Origin: Ramicandelaber brevisporus
Taxonomy: Eukaryota; Kickxellomycota; Ramicandelaberales; Ramicandelaberaceae
Length of the DNA: 20,611 bases
Assembly (NCBI GenBank): GCA_025201865.1
Contig: MU603035.1
Span: 4,066-24,676 of the forward strand
Direction of reading: 5' to 3'
The notes below the pieces were generated by a model that was not told the DNA's origin, made no database searches, and saw nothing but the letters and a program-made list of their open reading frames with translations. Both the position numbers and the translations under genes were made by a program. Positions within the stretch are counted from its first letter, which is position 1; the number at the start of each line of letters is the position of its first letter. Shown piece after piece: positions 15,987-20,611 of the stretch.

Positions 15987-18900
15987 CGGCTTCAACAACA
16001 GCGGCTTCAACAGTATCAGCTATGCAGCATCCACGGCCAACAACGCCAGTAGGAATATCGCTTCCGTCAGCCACAGTAACACTGACAGTAACATGGACTA
16101 TTTAGAGTCAGTCATCAGTTCAGGACAAAAACGGCGACTCAGTGACCCTTCGATGGTCAGCAGCCGTTCAGCTTCACCCTATGCAGCAGCTACAGCAGCA
16201 GCAGCCGCAGCCGCAATAGAGCACGCTAGCAACACGAGCCATGCTAGTACAGGACACATGATGGTCGGAGGCACGGTTGGAGTTGCCATGGCAGCAGCTG
16301 TTGCAATGGAAGAGGCTCAGTGTGCAATTTGCTTGGGTACCATTAATGAAGCCTTTATGACAAAGTGTGGCCATTCATTCTGTCATTCATGTATCACAAC
16401 CCATCTCGAAACACGCTCTGATTGTCCAAGTTGCAGAGCTGAAGTTACAACTGAGCAGCTGTATCCAAACATTGCACTGAATCAGTTGTTGCAGAAGTCT
16501 AGTGCTGCATTGTGTGGATTACCAGCGCCAGTAATTGATCATGACGCGGCTCGTGAGAGAATGGCAGCCGTCGCAGCCGCAGCCGCCGCAGCAGCGGCAT
16601 ACTCTTCTGGTCAGCATACGCCTTCCCATAGTGACACTGCTCTGGTTCCGCCTGGCTCAAGCGGCAGCAGCGCTGATCTTCTTGCAGCACTGCTCAACCC
16701 ACAGCCGCCTCATCCATTCACAAACCAAACTCTTCCCACAGCAGTGGCTGCAACAACTGCAACAGCATCAACGGCAGCAACTACTGCACAGCCACCATCC
16801 AACTGTAATGATTGCAGTCCATTTGATGTTGATGCACTAATCCAAGCACAACGAATGCCGCCGAGTTGGTCAGCAACCGCAGCTGCACAAATAAAGCGTG
16901 CCATCCAATCGGCAGATCATCTCGGCGGTGATGACATTGATTCTCTTGTGAGGATTTTGTTGGGCCGGAAACGGACTTTGGAGCGCCGTGAGCGGAGATA
17001 TGAATTGGTAGTGTTTAAACACTTTTTGGAGCAGGTTAGACTATCGAGGGAAGCTGTTATTGCTGGATTGCAAACAGAGCTTAACAATATACTGGCTGAT
17101 GAGGCCAATGTCAATGTATGCTTGGTTGGTCCAACTTCTTTCCACACTGATGCCGACACTAATATCAACATTGGTGGTGGTGGTGGTGGTGGTAGTAGTA
17201 GTAATAGTCATTCATCGTCGAGATTGATGCAAACTATAAATGAGCATTCAAACGAAGGTGTTAGAAATGGATTGAATATTCACCAGCACCAGCATAGTGC
17301 GTCTGCTTCCACCAACTCAGCATTCCGCGATGCGATCTCAGTGGGCACATCGTCGTTTTATGCAAGAGAAGATGGCTGCGATGAATCCAGAGTTGCCAAC
17401 GAAGTTCTTGTCAAGCGCAAGAGCTCCAATCTCAGCGATACATTGTCTCCATCCATTGCCGCCACTGGTCCACCATCAACCTCAGAAAATGCATTGATCC
17501 AAAGTACATCTCAACAACAGCTTCAAAGACCGCAGCAGCAGACAAGAGCGCCAGCTACCAGCAGCGGCACTGCAGCAATTGTCACAATGGCTAATGGAGT
17601 CCCCACAACGCGGCTGTTCACTCATCCATTCATTGAGCCGTCGCCTGTGTTCACCCGTGGCGACCTGTGTGCAATGGGTGCAGCTGGTCGTGCGGAGCTT
17701 CTCTCCAGCGCAGGCCCAACTCCACAGCAGCTCCAGCGCATTAGCGATCATTTGCAGGATTTGTATGACATGTACTCAGCCGTCCCCCACTCCAACACTG
17801 TAACCCCCTCATCTGCCTATGCTGCTCCATCCAACCTCTTCCAGTCTCAGCTGAGACGCGGGCCAGTTAATGAGACGCTTTCTGGCAATTCTCCGCAAGT
17901 CGTTTATTTGGATAAATTTATTGGGACATTATCAAAGCTTGTGAGCAGGAAGCCGTATCGACATGTGGCCAATATTAGACATTTTGATATAGCATCTGCA
18001 TCTGGAGTCATCATGTCACTGGTATTCAATAAAGACGAGGAGCTGTTTGTAGCTGGCGGATTTACAAAGAAAATTAAGATCTATGAATATCAACAGGCTC
18101 AAGAGGTTATCGACACGCTGGATGATGATGAAAACGATTCAAACGCAAAGGATGGCTCTCAGCTGGATGAGTTTGAGGATAATATGACTGATCAGTGCCT
18201 GGATTCTGCTGCTGGAGCTGCCGCGCTGAGTATGACTGGCACTGCGACACATGGAGCGGATGGAAGCGACATGGATGAAACCGGTTCGAATGCCGCATCA
18301 ACTTCTGGCATTCTCACTGCAGCTGCAAATGGTGCTCGCCGTAATGAGTCCGATGAAGGAAGACCCACTGCACTGTCGGCTCACTCGAGCTCGATGCCAG
18401 CCTCTTCGTCATCTGTCCATTTAACCACTCGCTGGCGCCGGCGGCAGTCGTCTGGCTCAGGCGATGAAAGTGCCCCACCTGCTAACCGTGAGCAAGTTCC
18501 GCTGTTGTATCCACTCAAGGAAATCAAGCACACTGCCAAGATTAACGCTCTCGCCTGGAACCCATATGTCCGTGGCCAGATGGCCAGCGCCGACTGGGAT
18601 TCCGTTGTGTCGCTGTGGAACATTGAGACTGGCCGACCGACCATGATTCTCAAGGAGCACGAGAAGCGTGCATTTTGCGTTGATTACTCTACAATGGATC
18701 CAACCCGCTTGGTCAGCTGCAGTGAAGAAGGCGTTGTCAAAATTTGGTCTACTCAGCGCCGTCAGTCTGTCATGACTCTTCGCGATGAACCTGGCATCCT
18801 CACCGTTCAGTTCAATCCCCAAGATGGCAACCAGCTCATTACCGGCGGTCACAGCGGTCGCATTCTGCTGTATGATTTGCGTCAGCCGCGTTCGCCCGTT

Positions 18901-19458
18901 GACATCTTTTCTGGACATGCACTGGCTGTGTCATATGTGCGGTTCATGGACAAGAACACAGTGGTTAGCTGTGGCATTGACGACAGCTTAAGATCATGGG
19001 ATTTGACCTATCGCGAAAAGACCAAGCCGTACCATCCGTCGTCCGGTACTTCGCGTCTTGTCCCGCTTGATCACGACCCTCGCACAAATGCACTGCGTGT
19101 CCAGCCACCCTTTGGCGGCGGAATGGGCTCTCAGCACGACCCACATCCAGCGCAGCCACAGCCGTGTATCCGAGTGTATCGGGGCCACACCAACAAGGCC
19201 AAGTTTGTGGGTTTATCAGCAACATCCGACTGGATTACATGTGGTAGCGAAGACAACAGCATCTACACTTATTACAGACATGTGTCGCGACCAGTCATGG
19301 TTGATCCGTTTGGAATGTCATTGCCGTTGGCTTGGGAATCGCAGACTCAAGAGTTGGATCTGTCAATTCATGTCAGTGCGGTCTGTATGCGTAAAAAGAC
19401 ACCCGCTCTACTGGCTGCAAACAGTCAAGGCATGATCAAAGTGTTCTCAATCATTTAA
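15874..19458 (+). CDS. COP1: COP1-type E3 ubiquitin ligase (RING, coiled coil, WD40)
   Basis: Ortholog of COP1, a RING ligase that marks transcription factors for proteasomal breakdown, usually as a substrate receptor linked to CUL4-DDB1 and DET1. Of 1194 residues: NLS-like KRQR (11-14), poly-Asn (25-38), C3HC4 RING (C150, C153, C165, H167, C170, C173, C184, C187) followed by the COP1-like LYPNIALNQLL, a coiled coil (about 355-412) matching the COP1 coil, and a C-terminal WD40 propeller (697-1194). Hallmarks are FTKKIKIYEY in blade 1, LKEHEKRAFCVDY, HALAVSYVRF, FVGLSATSDWITCGSEDNSI and LLAANSQGMIKVFSII at the end. It is much longer than human or plant COP1 (about 730 and 675 aa) because of low-complexity linkers, an insert after blade 1 (741-873) and another before blade 6 (1047-1097). 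The RING is complete, so activity is likely. The start is the first ATG after 652 ATG-free nt. Converges with mS33. Confidence 0.96.
15946..15987 (+). repeat. (AAC)14 run encoding poly-Asn in COP1
   Basis: Fourteen pure AAC codons near the COP1 N-terminus. The uniform codon makes it a true trinucleotide microsatellite likely to vary in length between strains. Confidence 0.97.
17173..17195 (+). repeat. GGT run encoding poly-Gly in COP1
   Basis: Seven near-identical Gly codons (GGT) followed by AGT Ser codons in the COP1 linker between coiled coil and propeller (residues 434-443). Confidence 0.85.
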
Positions 19459-19522
19459 AACACTAAACAAAACACTATGTTTACGTATTCATCATCATCA
19501 TCCCCTCACCTCCATATCCCTG

Positions 19523-19546
19523 ACTCACTCACTCACTCACTCACTC
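19523..19546. repeat. (ACTC)6 microsatellite
   Basis: Six perfect ACTC units in the convergent spacer after COP1. Confidence 0.95.
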
Positions 19547-19564
19547 GCCTACCCCCACAATCTC

Positions 19565-19570
19565 TTTATT
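19565..19570 (-). terminator. Candidate poly(A) signal of mS33
   Basis: TTTATT on the plus strand, AATAAA on the minus strand, about 100 nt downstream of the mS33 stop codon. Confidence 0.45.
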
Positions 19571-19670
19571 ACTCTTCACTGACATTTGATACATCGCAAA
19601 AACACAGCTGTCTATTAATCCTGTTTAATTCTACAACTACTAGTACGCTACATTGTCGCTAGAATGTCAT

Positions 19671-20006
19671 CTATTTCTTGTTGCCACGGCGGCCCTTGGC
19701 TTCCTTTTGTTTTCCAGTCCGATGACGGTATTCAATGTTATCCATCCGCAGTGCCTCAAACATATCCATCCACTTGACCTCTGGAGCAAATGCTCTGAAG
19801 TCGGCTATTCTGAAGCTCGTCGTTGCTGGATCTGGATAGTAGTTGGCAATCTTCGGTGCCTTCATTGGTTTGAGAAGATATTTGCTGCCATCTCGAACAG
19901 CAGGATCGTGGTAGATCTGGCCGCAGAGGCGAGCAGCAAGACGCGCAACTTGATGGCGACGTGCAGGGTTGGTGACTGGAGCGGACACGGCTGACAGTGG
20001 ATTCAT
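19671..20006 (-). CDS. Mitochondrial small-subunit ribosomal protein mS33 (MRPS33/Rsm27 family)
   Basis: A small structural protein of the mitochondrial ribosome. From the ATG at 20006 it has 111 residues, close to the family's ~100. The pattern fits mS33: RHQVARLAARLCGQIY (17-32), then DGSKYLLKPMKAPKIANYYP (39-58), the place where homologues read R-x-G-x-K...LKGP...YY, then FRIADFRAFAPEV (65-77), and a Lys/Arg/Gly-rich tail (GKQKEAKGRRGNKK). The frame stays open upstream to an ATG at 20105, but the extra 33 residues (Asn/Lys-rich, over an A-rich tract) look like untranslated leader, so the internal ATG is preferred. Identification rests on a short family and my recall of its pattern; no alternative family comes to mind. 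It converges with COP1. Confidence 0.85.
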   Translation of the reverse strand: MNPLSAVSAPVTNPARRHQVARLAARLCGQIYHDPAVRDGSKYLLKPMKAPKIANYYPDPATTSFRIADFRAFAPEVKWMDMFEALRMDNIEYRHRTGKQKEAKGRRGNKK

Positions 20007-20611
20007 CGCGACCGATCGAGGGAAACAGTCAATCTGGACCTGGTTGTGTGTTTTTTTTTCTTTATTATTATTTTTGTGGTGGAAATTTTGAGTCAATTCG
20101 AACATCAATCTGCCTTTGGTTCGACTCTAAGGATGTGGATATCTACTTCTCATGTTTAGTTCTTTAGGATACGTGCCGTCAGTATTGTCATATTCACAGC
20201 TACTGTTGGTTTAGACTATGGATGAATGCCGGCAATTTGGCGACATTAGCCGACATTGCTGGAAGAATGGACCAGGCTGCCGGCCAGCATGGTTTGTGCC
20301 AGATGCAATACACTCCAAGAAGAAGAGAACAGAAGCAGAAACGAATAATGGAACAGAAGTGGAAGTGAGAGAAGAGGAATGGACGCCGTCAGACTGCGCG
20401 CGCACCCGCGGACGGCCCTGGAATGTGGGCGGTCCGAGTTCATCGCGGCGCACTCCGGCTGAAGCAGCCCGAGCGCAGAGTCTCCCTCGCAGGGCGGCAG
20501 CGCAATGGCTCGTCGTGCGGCGTGGTTTGTGTGTCTTTGTTTGAAAGCAAAGACTGACTCGATACTATACACATGATCCTGTAAAGTACGGTCGATGGAG
20601 ATCAAACCGTG
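20007..20611. other. Right-end spacer, no gene recognised
   Basis: This 605-bp stretch begins with the mS33 promoter. A plus-strand open frame (20218-20544, 108 codons, starting MDECRQFGDISRHC) has no recognisable domain. Base composition changes sharply: 20390-20530 is GC-rich while 20040-20200 is A/T-rich. The GC-rich part could be the 5' end of a gene that continues past the window. A hairpin with perfect 7-bp arms (GTCTTTG/CAAAGAC, 8-nt loop) lies at 20533-20554. Confidence 0.4.

Larger units (their letters stand above)
19459..19670. other. Convergent 3' spacer between COP1 and mS33
   Basis: These 212 bp hold the 3' ends of two convergent genes. There is a (CAT)n run near 19488-19501 and six ACTC units at 19523-19546. 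No AATAAA follows COP1 on the plus strand; the minus strand has one for mS33 (19565-19570). Confidence 0.6.

Noticed and set aside
15774-16052. 92-codon frame overlapping the COP1 start, considered as a uORF
   Set aside because: It has no ATG; it would begin with TTG, and its poly-Gln run is the AAC array read in another frame.
20108-20130. GGTTCGACTC, considered as a tRNA T-arm
   Set aside because: No matching T-stem, acceptor or anticodon arm can be formed around it.
20533-20554. Hairpin GTCTTTG/CAAAGAC considered as a terminator or small RNA
   Set aside because: A single short stem without other RNA features; intrinsic terminators are not expected in a nuclear fungal genome. Mentioned only within the right-end region.
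1-20611. Transposons, integrated viral sequence, CRISPR arrays, rRNA and tRNA genes
   Set aside because: No transposase, reverse transcriptase or integrase motif, no long terminal or inverted repeats, no spaced repeat array and no RNA gene fold was seen on either strand.

Overview
The window looks like nuclear DNA of a fungus, most likely an early-diverging (non-Dikarya) lineage. Seven protein genes are supported and all read through without introns. Support for this reading: an Iks1-type kinase (to my knowledge a mainly fungal family), a mitochondrial fungal-type ArgJ, a KDM4 demethylase that keeps PHD fingers, and a complete COP1 ubiquitin ligase, which I believe is missing from most ascomycetes and basidiomycetes. 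Lineage is inference; the gene calls rest on motifs visible in the translations. Low-complexity runs (Gln, Asn, Ala, Ser, Thr) and microsatellites are frequent.

Layout: 1-515, no recognised gene. 516-3083 (-), a NIPA-type magnesium transporter with a long Cys-rich N-terminal domain. 3848-4624 (+), an unrecognised 258-aa acidic/helical protein, divergent from the transporter. 4625-5832, a repeat-rich spacer with a cluster of GATA-type sites. 5833-7266 (+), ArgJ, mitochondrial glutamate/ornithine N-acetyltransferase. 7402-11538 (-), a KDM4/JMJD2 histone demethylase with JmjN, JmjC, PHD and extended PHD, convergent with ArgJ. 11539-11899, a short divergent promoter whose IKS1-side end holds a small ORF that stops directly against the IKS1 start codon. 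11900-14812 (+), an IKS1-like Ser/Thr kinase with two C-terminal membrane segments. 14813-15873, a spacer whose last 652 nt contain no ATG on the plus strand. 15874-19458 (+), COP1. 19671-20006 (-), mitochondrial ribosomal protein mS33. 20007-20611, no recognised gene.

The genes do not form an obvious pathway: arginine synthesis and mitochondrial translation are metabolic, while KDM4, COP1 and IKS1 are regulatory. No mobile element, rRNA, tRNA or CRISPR array was recognised. The most interesting points are the two ~100-residue inserts that split the KDM4 extended PHD and carry SUMO-interaction-like motifs, the enlarged COP1 with inserts inside its beta-propeller, the stop-start uORF at IKS1, the ATG-free COP1 leader, and the Cys-rich ectodomain on the NIPA transporter.
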